This document shows positions 56,712 through 64,000 of a stretch of 64,000 nt of DNA, piece after piece (position 1 is the first letter of the stretch; each line of letters starts with the position of its first letter). The stretch comes from Collinsella sp. (lineage in GTDB: Bacteria > Actinomycetota > Coriobacteriia > Coriobacteriales > Coriobacteriaceae), in NCBI GenBank assembly GCA_019414565.1, contig DXLU01000027.1:1-64000 (forward strand), given 5' to 3'. The notes beneath the pieces are model-generated. The model did not search any database and was not told the DNA's origin. It saw nothing but the letters and a program-made list of their open reading frames with translations. The position numbers and the translations under genes were made by a program.

Positions 56712-56742
56712 AAAAACGCGGCGCTCCGACAAGAGCGCCGCG
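56712..56742 (-). terminator. Terminator after nadE
   Basis: On the minus strand CGCGGCGCTC pairs with GAGCGCCGCG around TTGTCG and is followed by TTTTTCAT. It is only 20 bp before the aminotransferase start, so that gene needs its own promoter nearby or depends on read-through. Confidence 0.8.
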
Positions 56743-56810
56743 CGATACGGGCCATCAGATTGCAAAAGTGTAACGCTTGCAACCCCCGCATTGGTTCAAT
56801 TTAGCCAACC

Positions 56811-58811
56811 TTAGTCAATTGCATTAAGCGCGTCGATCTGCGCAAGCCACAGTCGCGAGCTGGCGTCACTCGGCATACGCCAATCGCCGCGCGGACTGAG
56901 CGTCACCGAGCCCACCTTGGGACCATCGGGCAGGCAGCTGCGCTTAAACTGCTGGGCAAAGAAGCGACGATAGAACGTACGCAGCCACGTGTGAACGGTC
57001 TTGGCATCGTAGACGCCCTCGAAGCTCTTGAGCGCCATGCGGTAGATCTTGCCCGGCTCAAAGCCAAAACGCAGTAGGTAGTAGAGGAAGTAGTCGTGCA
57101 GCTCGTACGGGCCCACCAAATCCTCGGTCTTCTGCGCAATCTCGCCGTCGCCCGTGGGCGGCAGAAGCTCGGGGGACACCGGCGTATCGAGGATGTCGAG
57201 CAGCGTCTCGGCAATACGCCCGCCAAAGACATCAGCCGCATAACGCACCAGATGACGCACAAGCGTCTTGGGCACGCTCGCATTGACGGCATACATGCTC
57301 ATGTGGTCTCCGTTATAGGTAGCCCAGCCGAGCGCCAGCTCCGACAGGTCACCGGTGCCGATGACAAAGCCGCCAGCCTGGTTGGCCAAGTCCATCAGAA
57401 TCTGCGTACGCTCGCGGGCTTGGCTGTTCTCGTAAGTCACGTCCTGCACGGCCGGATCGTGCTCAATGTCCTTGAAGTGCTGCTCCACGGCCGCGTGGAT
57501 CGAAACCTCGCGGAAGCTCACGCCAAGGTCGCGAGCGAGCGACTCGGCATTCGACTTGGTACGATGCGTCGTGCCAAAGCCGGGCATGGACACGGCAGTG
57601 ATGCCTGTGCGCGGCAGCCCCAGCGCATCAAAGGCACGCACGGTCACAAGCAGTGCCAACGTGGAGTCCAGGCCGCCCGAAAGACCGATGACAGCCGCCT
57701 TGGTACCCGTATGGGCAAGGCGGGTCTTGAGGCCCGCAGTCTGCAGGTCGAGGATGGTCTCGCAGCGCTCGGCCAGGTCGCCATGGTCGGCCGGCACAAA
57801 GGGCGCGCGCGGGAAAACGCGGTCGATATCGCAGGCATCGCGCAGGACAGGCTCTTCGGCCAACACACCCTCAAACGAAAACTCAACGGTCGTGTCCTCC
57901 GGCGCATCGTCCGCGCGTGTCCACGTCGTCGAGCGGCGGCGCTCGGCAACCAGGCGGTCAAGGTCAACATCGGCGACGGCCATGTCGCAGGTAAGCAGTT
58001 TGGTGGCGGCCAGCTTAGAGCCGTTTTCGTAGATCAGGTTCTCGCCCGCAAAGACCATGTCGGTCGTGGACTCGCCCTCACTCGCATCCGCGTAGGCATA
58101 GGCGCAGTACAGGCGCGCACTCTGGTTGGAGATGAGGCTGCGGCGGTAATCCGCCTTGCCGATAATCTCGTCCGAGGCCGACGGGTTGAGAATCACCGTC
58201 GCACCGGCAAGCGCCATCTCGGTCGAAGGGGGTGCCGGCACCCACAGGTCCTCACAGACTTCAACGCCCAGCACCAGGTCCTCGGCGCCTTCATCACAGC
58301 AACGGTAGACAAGCCCCGAACCCAGCGGGACCGGACCCTGACCGGCAAATTCAACCCACACGGGATCCGCAGGCGCCGGAGCAAACCAACGGCGCTCATA
58401 GAACTCGCCATAGTTGGGCAGATACTTCTTGGCCGTGAGGCCCAAAAGCTCGCCCGCGCAGCACACGGCGGCGCAGTTGTAGATATTCTCGGCAACTGCA
58501 ACGGGAAGACCGATGGTAAAGACGACCGGCAACTCACGGGTTTCATCAAGGATGTGCACAAGTGCCGCCTCGCAGGCATGCAGCAGTGTGCGGTTATGGA
58601 ACAGATCGGCCGCGGTATAGCCGCACAGATTAAGCTCGGGCAACACCAACGCGCGAATGCCGCGCTCGGCAGCTCTGCGAACAGCTGCCAGCGCAACCTC
58701 GGCATTACCCTCGACATCGGCCACGCGAATCTGCGGCGACGCCGCCGCCACACGCAAAAAGCCATCGTTCTTATTAGCCGAAACGCAGCATTGCCTTGTT
58801 GATCTGGACAC
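56811..58811 (-). CDS. nadE: Glutamine-dependent NAD+ synthase
   Basis: 666-aa two-domain NAD synthetase. The N-terminal nitrilase-like glutaminase (about 20-290) has the Glu-Lys-Cys triad in LPELNLCGYTA, TAKKYLPNYGEFYE and GVEVCEDLW. The C-terminal synthetase (about 350-666) has the PP-loop GLSGGLDSTLAL, TGDLSELALGWATY and GDHMSMYAVNASVPK. It amidates nicotinic acid adenine dinucleotide using glutamine and ATP. The GTG start at 58811 has GAAGGGG six bases upstream; other starts would truncate the first helix. Complete. Confidence 0.93.
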   Translation of the reverse strand: MSRSTRQCCVSANKNDGFLRVAAASPQIRVADVEGNAEVALAAVRRAAERGIRALVLPELNLCGYTAADLFHNRTLLHACEAALVHILDETRELPVVFTIGLPVAVAENIYNCAAVCCAGELLGLTAKKYLPNYGEFYERRWFAPAPADPVWVEFAGQGPVPLGSGLVYRCCDEGAEDLVLGVEVCEDLWVPAPPSTEMALAGATVILNPSASDEIIGKADYRRSLISNQSARLYCAYAYADASEGESTTDMVFAGENLIYENGSKLAATKLLTCDMAVADVDLDRLVAERRRSTTWTRADDAPEDTTVEFSFEGVLAEEPVLRDACDIDRVFPRAPFVPADHGDLAERCETILDLQTAGLKTRLAHTGTKAAVIGLSGGLDSTLALLVTVRAFDALGLPRTGITAVSMPGFGTTHRTKSNAESLARDLGVSFREVSIHAAVEQHFKDIEHDPAVQDVTYENSQARERTQILMDLANQAGGFVIGTGDLSELALGWATYNGDHMSMYAVNASVPKTLVRHLVRYAADVFGGRIAETLLDILDTPVSPELLPPTGDGEIAQKTEDLVGPYELHDYFLYYLLRFGFEPGKIYRMALKSFEGVYDAKTVHTWLRTFYRRFFAQQFKRSCLPDGPKVGSVTLSPRGDWRMPSDASSRLWLAQIDALNAID

Positions 58812-58941
58812 TGGAGGCCCCTTCTACCCTGAGATTCAGTCTAACGGACGTTCACATATCTCTAACTAGCCAAAGCAACCTCTCAGTTTACTGAGACGCC
58901 AACCTGTGCTAAGAGCATGTATTCCAAAAATATCTTTAATT

Positions 58942-58976
58942 AAAAAAGGAGAAATCGATAATCGACTTCTCCTTTA
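58942..58976 (-). terminator. Terminator of the RiPP-like operon
   Basis: On the minus strand AAAGGAGAAGTCGA pairs with TCGATTTCTCCTTT and is followed by TTTTAATT, 24 bp past the precursor peptide stop. Confidence 0.85.
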
Positions 58977-58999
58977 AGCGAGGCAAGTTAATTCCGAAA

Positions 59000-59110
59000 C
59001 TAATGGCAGAATTTATCCATGTAGTCCTCAAAGTCGAACACTTCTACCACGACGCCCTCTTCCTGAGACTCTTTCAGTTGCTCCAAGAGATCTTTGTTAA
59101 TAACGTCCAT
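59000..59110 (-). CDS. Candidate RiPP precursor peptide, 36 aa
   Basis: A 36-aa peptide starting MDVINKDLLEQLKESQEE and ending in EDYMDKFCH. AGGAGG sits seven bases before the ATG, and the gene begins 13 bp after the radical SAM gene stop, then ends just before a strong terminator. The N-terminal half is a charged amphipathic helix like a recognition leader. The C-terminal part has two Phe, Tyr, Asp/Glu and a terminal Cys-His, suitable core residues. Short acidic peptides directly beside a radical SAM enzyme with a PqqD-like domain are the standard RiPP arrangement. No named precursor family was recognised; a non-RiPP regulatory peptide is the alternative. Confidence 0.75.
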   Translation of the reverse strand: MDVINKDLLEQLKESQEEGVVVEVFDFEDYMDKFCH

Positions 59111-59123
59111 GCAGAAACCTCCT

Positions 59124-61445
59124 CTATCTAATCAATTGTAGTATATCTGCTTTCATGCAATTATCAACCAACTTGTTTAATTGCTCCTCGTTTGTCGATA
59201 GTCCCTCTTTTTTCAAAATGTCGCGCACCTCGTTCTTAGTAATCGGCTTTTCAAACAACGAAAGCAAAGCGAACGAAAAATCATTAACCGCACACATTCT
59301 ATGGGTGGCACAACTCAGCAGTACTCTTAACCCCTCTTTTGAGCGTCCGACTTCTTTAACAAACGAACTTTTAACCAATTGAAAACCGTTATCGTGCATT
59401 ACATAATCGGCATCGATATTTGTATTCAGCAATCCATAATGCAACAGTTCTTCTATCGCCCTTGTCAGCTTGAGGTCGCCCTGATCAAGAATAAGAGAAA
59501 TGCTACAATCGGCCTCCAATAAACGGGCCAACTTAAGGTATACCAACTGGGAAACAGCATAGACATGATGGTATTCAGAATTATAGAAGTAGGCAAATGG
59601 CTCAACGAGCACGACAGAGGTCTTGGAATCCAGCCAGATTCGATCAGCTGGATTTAGACTAGTTAGCCGTCGCTTTACTTTGGTCAAATGTCCCTTATAC
59701 CTGACAGCGTGAATAGAATCTAGGATCCAGGTCACCTCTGAAATATGAAGCCGCTGGGGCAAGTCAATTGTGTCGCTACCGTTTATGACCTCTTGCATAT
59801 AAAAATCAATATGATGCTCATCAGATAAGGATTTTGCTTCATTTAAAGTTAAACCAGTGCCTGAAACATAATCCACTTCGAGGCGCAAATCCTCATATTG
59901 GGACTTCGGCATTACAGAGACACCATACTTATCGGGATGATTCCAAACATCCGACCCCATAACGAGACCAAAATTCGTAAATCCTCTCGTGGAATATGGA
60001 ACACCACATACCTGTTTTGAATAATTCAAAACATTCTCTGTATAAGCTAAGGTGTTCAGAGCCTCTTCTTTAGTTTCGGTCGGAAAGCCAATCATAAAAA
60101 ATAGATGAACAGGAATACCCGCATTGAGACAATCATGGACATTGCGATCAATCCAATCAACTCTCGTGTTCTTCTTCATTAGATCAAGAACTCTTTGGTT
60201 GTATGACTCGAGGCCAAACTGAATCTGCCTACATCCACTTTGGTATATCTTGTTAAAAACTTCTGTACTTAGGGTTGGAGAGAACCTCGTTTCTCCATGC
60301 CAGAAAAACGTTTTTCCCGATGCGTTTATTTCATCCGCGAGTTGCTCCATTCTTTTGCCTTCGAATGTTTCATCCACAAAAGAGAAAACTCTCGTGCCGT
60401 ATTTTTCATTTAACCGACACATTATTTCAAATACTCTCGATATAGGCATCTTTCGGTAACAACCACCGGTGGCACCGGGAATGGTGCAGAAGGCGCAATG
60501 ATTAAAACACTGCCTAGAGGAATAAACCGGCAATATTAACTCAGGCATGAAGTATTTAGAAAGGGCGAAGCCATCGAAATCGGGAACTGTATCGTTGATA
60601 AATGTTTGCTCAATCCGATGGTTTTTATATATCTTTCCACCTTTAGCATGGCAAAGGTTTGGAACACAGTCGAGATTGTCATCACCAGAGTCAAGAGCCT
60701 CAAGAAGACGTGCAAGCGGCTCTTCGCCGTCATACATCATTATCGAATCAATGTATTCAAAAAAGGGATGCCATTCTTTCATGCAGTCATCTGCTAAACG
60801 AGTAATGTAATTGCCGCCCAATGAGACGTGTTTAACAGATGGACATTCTTCCTTAATCAGTTTCGCTAACGTAACTGCAGAAATCAATTGGAAACAGCCG
60901 CTCACCGAAATCCCAATAAACTCGAATTTTTCCCTCTGAATACGCTTAAGAAAGGCAGTTTCATAGAAGGAAATAAACGGATTATGCAAGGTATCCGCAA
61001 GCGATTTCATTATTTCTGGTGTCGAATAATAATCATAGGGCAGATCTATGGAGTTGAACGTGTATTTAACTCCATATGAGACGTGATTTATGATATAGAG
61101 TGCATTTCTAAAAATGTTTTCAGCATATTGTCTTTCTTTTAGATTAAAGTATCTCTTCGATCTGAAAATATCTTTTGCCTCGCCAACATTAAGTGCCGAC
61201 TTTTGTATCAACTCGATTGTTAATTGAACATTCGAACTAAACGAATCCTTTGATTCCCGATACCTTTTACAGCACTCTTCGACATGTCTAAAAGATAGGA
61301 GGTCATCGTAAAATTCCACGTTTAAGTCAACAATGTCAACTTTGTATTGTTCAACCTCTTGAAGATATGACTTCAAAACAGGCAAGGCAAGATACGGCCC
61401 CACTGGACTCCATCCTGGGGGAAATACTAAAAGCGTTTTAGGCAT
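59124..61445 (-). CDS. B12-binding radical SAM enzyme with PqqD-like C-terminus
   Basis: 773-aa protein. The N-terminal region (about 1-250) begins LLVFPPGWSPVGPYLALP and reads like a B12-binding Rossmann domain. The radical SAM core (about 300-520) carries the cluster motif C313-x3-C317-x2-C320 (RQCFNHCAFC), FVDETFEG and HLFFMIGFPTETKEEAL. The C-terminal 200 residues hold two winged-helix-like units; the last, FALLSLFEKPITKNEVRDIL, resembles PqqD/RRE peptide-binding domains. Enzymes of this form methylate or cross-link peptides in RiPP pathways. A 36-aa candidate precursor gene lies 13 bp downstream and an exporter gene seven bases upstream. The gene is much more AT-rich than its surroundings, suggesting horizontal acquisition. 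Confidence 0.85.
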   Translation of the reverse strand: MPKTLLVFPPGWSPVGPYLALPVLKSYLQEVEQYKVDIVDLNVEFYDDLLSFRHVEECCKRYRESKDSFSSNVQLTIELIQKSALNVGEAKDIFRSKRYFNLKERQYAENIFRNALYIINHVSYGVKYTFNSIDLPYDYYSTPEIMKSLADTLHNPFISFYETAFLKRIQREKFEFIGISVSGCFQLISAVTLAKLIKEECPSVKHVSLGGNYITRLADDCMKEWHPFFEYIDSIMMYDGEEPLARLLEALDSGDDNLDCVPNLCHAKGGKIYKNHRIEQTFINDTVPDFDGFALSKYFMPELILPVYSSRQCFNHCAFCTIPGATGGCYRKMPISRVFEIMCRLNEKYGTRVFSFVDETFEGKRMEQLADEINASGKTFFWHGETRFSPTLSTEVFNKIYQSGCRQIQFGLESYNQRVLDLMKKNTRVDWIDRNVHDCLNAGIPVHLFFMIGFPTETKEEALNTLAYTENVLNYSKQVCGVPYSTRGFTNFGLVMGSDVWNHPDKYGVSVMPKSQYEDLRLEVDYVSGTGLTLNEAKSLSDEHHIDFYMQEVINGSDTIDLPQRLHISEVTWILDSIHAVRYKGHLTKVKRRLTSLNPADRIWLDSKTSVVLVEPFAYFYNSEYHHVYAVSQLVYLKLARLLEADCSISLILDQGDLKLTRAIEELLHYGLLNTNIDADYVMHDNGFQLVKSSFVKEVGRSKEGLRVLLSCATHRMCAVNDFSFALLSLFEKPITKNEVRDILKKEGLSTNEEQLNKLVDNCMKADILQLIR

Positions 61446-61452
61446 ATCAACG

Positions 61453-62637
61453 TCACATCTTTCGCAAATAATTCAATTGAAACACAACTACCATCATAAT
61501 TGAAAATACACCAAGTCCTGTAACGAGAATTGAGAACATCGCGATGCTCGTGAACAGCGAAACAAGAAGTGTTGAAATAACAACAGCAACCGATTGCAAA
61601 GACTCCCTAATTGAAAACAGGCTTATCGATTCAGATCCGTCTCTCGCCAAATCCTGCAGCGATGTTATGAGAAGCACATCTTGAATGGCGTTTCCGGCAC
61701 CGACGATAAAAAGGAAAATAAACGATATCCCAGACGCATAGCGATAGCCAAACGCCAGATACGCACCGAGCGCAAGATACGTCACAAAACAATATGATTT
61801 AACGCAATCGGAACCACTGATTAAACGACCATATATTGTATTTCCGAACAACAGTCCGATTGTAAGACTACTCTGAAGGAATCCGTATTGTATCGATGAC
61901 GAGTCAAATTGCAATTGCGCTATAGCTGGCAAAAGAGAATTCAGAGAGCCGAATGCCACGCCACTAGAAATATCGATTAATAGGAAACCAATTGCCAAGT
62001 GCTTCGCGCTAAGATCACTAAATGCAGTCCTGTTTTTTTCATTTTTGCTTATTCCCTCTTTATCATTAACCTCGATAACCGACGGAACATCTCGCAGCAA
62101 CCAGAACGACGCGGCAAAAGAAAGCGCGTCTAATGCAAGAACAGCCTCCGCCCCAAATTGAGCGACAACAAAACCGCCGGCAACTGGCCCCAGAACCATC
62201 ATCAAATTCTGCAGGAACCCAAACGAATTATTAATTACGTCGCGATTGATACTATTCGTATTGGCTCTTAACAACGAGTAAAAGCAGGGCATTTCTACCG
62301 TTCGGCAAAGCGATACCGCGCACGTAATAGCAAACATACTCCATTTACTATCAACAAAAATATAGCAAACGAATAATCCCGCGCGAATTAAGTCTGCCAA
62401 TCTCATGGCCTGCAGTGTCCCGATACCCATCTTCTGAGGCAGCTGCGCGAGCGCAACTGAAAACAGAGAGGGGGCAAATCTGCAGCAGACCATCAAAGCA
62501 GTTGCAGAAACATCGTGAGTTACCTCGTAAATCAGCATTGGCAAAGCAATATTCGCACACCAATTGCCTATTTCGCTTATCCCTCTAGCAATATATAGGA
62601 CCCGAACCGGACGGCTAGCTCTCAATACCGTGAACAT
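61453..62637 (-). CDS. MFS transporter in the RiPP-like operon
   Basis: 394-aa major facilitator with about 12 hydrophobic spans; begins VLRASRPVRVLYIARGISEIGNW and resembles the drug/macrolide efflux subgroup (enterobactin exporter-like). It starts inside the DUF2087 gene (23-bp overlap) and ends seven bases before the radical SAM start, so all three are translationally coupled. Likely exports the modified peptide or protects the producer. ACGAGG lies eight bases upstream of ATG 62637; a GTG one codon earlier is possible. AT-rich like the rest of the island. Confidence 0.82.
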   Translation of the reverse strand: MFTVLRASRPVRVLYIARGISEIGNWCANIALPMLIYEVTHDVSATALMVCCRFAPSLFSVALAQLPQKMGIGTLQAMRLADLIRAGLFVCYIFVDSKWSMFAITCAVSLCRTVEMPCFYSLLRANTNSINRDVINNSFGFLQNLMMVLGPVAGGFVVAQFGAEAVLALDALSFAASFWLLRDVPSVIEVNDKEGISKNEKNRTAFSDLSAKHLAIGFLLIDISSGVAFGSLNSLLPAIAQLQFDSSSIQYGFLQSSLTIGLLFGNTIYGRLISGSDCVKSYCFVTYLALGAYLAFGYRYASGISFIFLFIVGAGNAIQDVLLITSLQDLARDGSESISLFSIRESLQSVAVVISTLLVSLFTSIAMFSILVTGLGVFSIMMVVVFQLNYLRKM

Positions 62638-62896
62638 CACGATTAACCTCGTATTTCAGGCCTCGTTCATCCCTTAATAGGAATCCATAATCAACCAAGT
62701 ACCGCCTCAACACGGCATAATCAGGATAGAGCTGTGACAGCACACGATTAACCTGAAGCTCCGTATAACTTGTATTTAATTCAAAGAAAGAGACGGCCCA
62801 TAGCAGCATGATTCTTTTATAGCTTTCCTTTTTTGGAATTGAAACCAGCTCGCCATTCTTGAGAAATCGTTTTTTAAAGTCTATTAGCTCATCCAT
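62615..62896 (-). CDS. DUF2087-containing small protein
   Basis: 93-aa protein made up of a DUF2087 domain: FKKRFLKNGELVSIPKKESYK, then the YTELQVNRVLSQLYPDYAVLRRYLVDYGFL core (about residues 43-73, given here in part) and LLRDERGLKYEV. DUF2087 is usually the C-terminal part of ArsR-like regulators and reads as a winged helix; here it stands alone. It opens the RiPP-like operon and may regulate it. GGAGG lies six bases before the ATG. The 3' end overlaps the MFS gene. Confidence 0.8.
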   Translation of the reverse strand: MDELIDFKKRFLKNGELVSIPKKESYKRIMLLWAVSFFELNTSYTELQVNRVLSQLYPDYAVLRRYLVDYGFLLRDERGLKYEVNRDVHGIES

Positions 62897-62996
62897 TCAC
62901 ATCCTCCATTTCATACGCATCTAATACTAAAAATGCATACGCTTTAGGTCATCGCATTCAGCTTCTTTATTCGAACTAAACTCGAACTAATCTAAA

Positions 62997-63215
62997 TTAT
63001 TTGCTCAGACACTCTTCGAAAGCTCGTTTTTCACTCTGAGTAAAATGCCCTTCCCAGTCAGTCCACGAACAGGAAGGCAACTCACAACGAGCGGAGTCGA
63101 AGCCCTCTGCCGTCGGTCGCTCAAAATGCACGATAACCTTTTCAATATCGCCATCTGTAATCAGGTCAGAATGAATGACCTCGGTTCCATCTTCGAATGT
63201 CATATACGGGTACAT
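62997..63215 (-). CDS. Small conserved hypothetical protein
   Basis: 72-aa protein beginning MYPYMTFEDGTEVIHSDLI and containing KVIVHFERPTAEGFDSARCEL, a pattern I associate with short proteins common in gut Firmicutes and Actinobacteria; no function known. The start at 63215 is chosen because GAGGTGG lies eight bases upstream, while the longer frame has none. It precedes the RiPP-like island by 100 bp on the same strand but has higher GC, so is probably not part of it. Confidence 0.65.
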   Translation of the reverse strand: MYPYMTFEDGTEVIHSDLITDGDIEKVIVHFERPTAEGFDSARCELPSCSWTDWEGHFTQSEKRAFEECLSK

Positions 63216-63390
63216 CACGTAAACCACCTCGCAAACATAAATCCAGTTTAGCATCAAGCTATTGCACCAAAGACAGCAAGCCCCCCTTGATGAGTTGATG
63301 GTATCTGTTAAATGTCACGTACGATTCACATCTGGTGGGTACCCTGATGGCTACACGAAACGAAGCAGATTTACACCGGGAGGACCCCGT

Positions 63391-64000
63391 ATGACAACCA
63401 AGTACACCGACGCGCCGCGCACGCGCGTCATGACGCCGGCATCACTCAACAACGGCGTGCACGAGAACCATTCCATCGGACAGACCATGGCCATCGCGCC
63501 CAAAAAGGGCCTGTTTGACGACATTTCCATTCCCCAGATCATCGCCGGCGCCGCAGCTGCCGCCACGAGCGTTGCACTTGCCTCCAAGATCGGTATCGCG
63601 GGTTCAGTAATTGGCGCCGCCGTGAGCTCGGTCATCACCGTTGTGTCCTCGCAGGTCTACCGCCACTTTATCTCTGCCAGCGCCAAAGCCCTCAAAGGTA
63701 CGCACGCCGACGTCGACTACCCCGCCGGCGCCTATAAGCCCGTTGAGTTTGATGCCGAGGAGCACCTAGGTGGCGCCGCGACCACGCAGGAGATGCGCCA
63801 GGTTGCGGGACGCGCGACCACGGCGCGTGTCGCCCCCAACAGCCTGCGCGCCAAGGCGGCGGCAGAGCGCAGCCAGACGCAAAAGAAGGTCATCATCTTC
63901 TCGATCGCCATCGCCATCGTCGCGGTCATCGCCTGCGCCGGCGCCATCCTTATCACCACCGCCGGTGAGGGTCTGGGCGAGCGCCCCGAGCCAATCCTTT
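63391..64000 (+). CDS. Membrane protein, truncated by window end
   Basis: An open frame from ATG 63391 (GGGAGGA seven bases upstream) continues without a stop to the window edge, 203 residues visible. A hydrophobic stretch at about residues 50-90 (IIAGAAAAATSVALASKIGIAG and following) and a second at about 170-193 (VIIFSIAIAIVAVIACAGAIL) suggest a membrane protein with a cytoplasmic loop rich in Ala and Arg between them. No family recognised; the function cannot be given from this part. Confidence 0.7.
   Translation, partial: MTTKYTDAPRTRVMTPASLNNGVHENHSIGQTMAIAPKKGLFDDISIPQIIAGAAAAATSVALASKIGIAGSVIGAAVSSVITVVSSQVYRHFISASAKALKGTHADVDYPAGAYKPVEFDAEEHLGGAATTQEMRQVAGRATTARVAPNSLRAKAAAERSQTQKKVIIFSIAIAIVAVIACAGAILITTAGEGLGERPEPIL

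Overview
The window looks like a chromosomal segment of a Coriobacteriia gut anaerobe, most likely Collinsella or a close relative. This is inferred from the high GC content of most genes, the mixed-acid/lactate gene set (pta, two ackA, ldh), arginine deiminase catabolism, a D-aspartate ligase with an aspartate racemase, an LPXTG-type surface dipeptidase, and many long-hairpin intergenic repeats. No rRNA, tRNA, CRISPR array, prophage or insertion sequence was seen. Species identity was not tested.

Layout. (1) 335-5195: xerD, pyrG, a small winged-helix protein and a UPF0371/DUF1846 protein. (2) 5728-12769: arginine catabolism, all on the minus strand. One unit is arcA1 - ornithine carbamoyltransferase - YfcC-type antiporter; the other is arcA2 - aminotransferase. 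The two arcA genes lie in an identical 1,267-bp repeat whose upstream regions have diverged but keep the same hairpins and GAACGG boxes. No carbamate kinase is in the window. (3) 13319-19556: ppk1, 23S rRNA m5U methyltransferase, DJ-1/PfpI protein, Maf, P1 peptidase. (4) 19928-26249: galactofuranose genes (GT2, glf), then pta and two tandem acetate kinases. (5) 26370-32745: MFS/LysR pair, HIT protein, xseBA, zinc peptidase, RNase D. (6) 32844-39680: lipid kinase, a 30-aa membrane peptide, the C69 surface dipeptidase, then a tryptophan ECF transporter behind a Trp-Trp-Trp leader peptide and attenuator. (7) 39806-46322: aspartate racemase and D-aspartate ligase, a secreted coiled-coil wall hydrolase, a Ser/Thr kinase cluster. 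(8) 46325-51693: M20 amidohydrolase, a lysine riboswitch, then a lysA-dapA single-frame fusion, dapB and dapH. (9) 51986-58811: nucleoid-associated protein, DUF2974 hydrolase, ldh, aminotransferase, nadE. (10) 58942-62896: an AT-rich island with the signature of a RiPP (ribosomally made, modified peptide) cluster: DUF2087 protein, MFS exporter, B12-binding radical SAM enzyme with a PqqD-like C-terminus, and a 36-aa candidate precursor ending Cys-His. (11) A small hypothetical gene and a truncated membrane protein gene at the right edge.

The most notable items are the RiPP-like island, the tryptophan attenuator on an ECF transporter, the lysA-dapA fusion, the arcA pair under apparent gene conversion, and two families of large structured intergenic elements. 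One family has three copies, each with a constant 67-69-nt core inside perfect 20-29-bp arms. The other has two copies with a conserved internal motif followed by GCGTCGA-hairpin modules.
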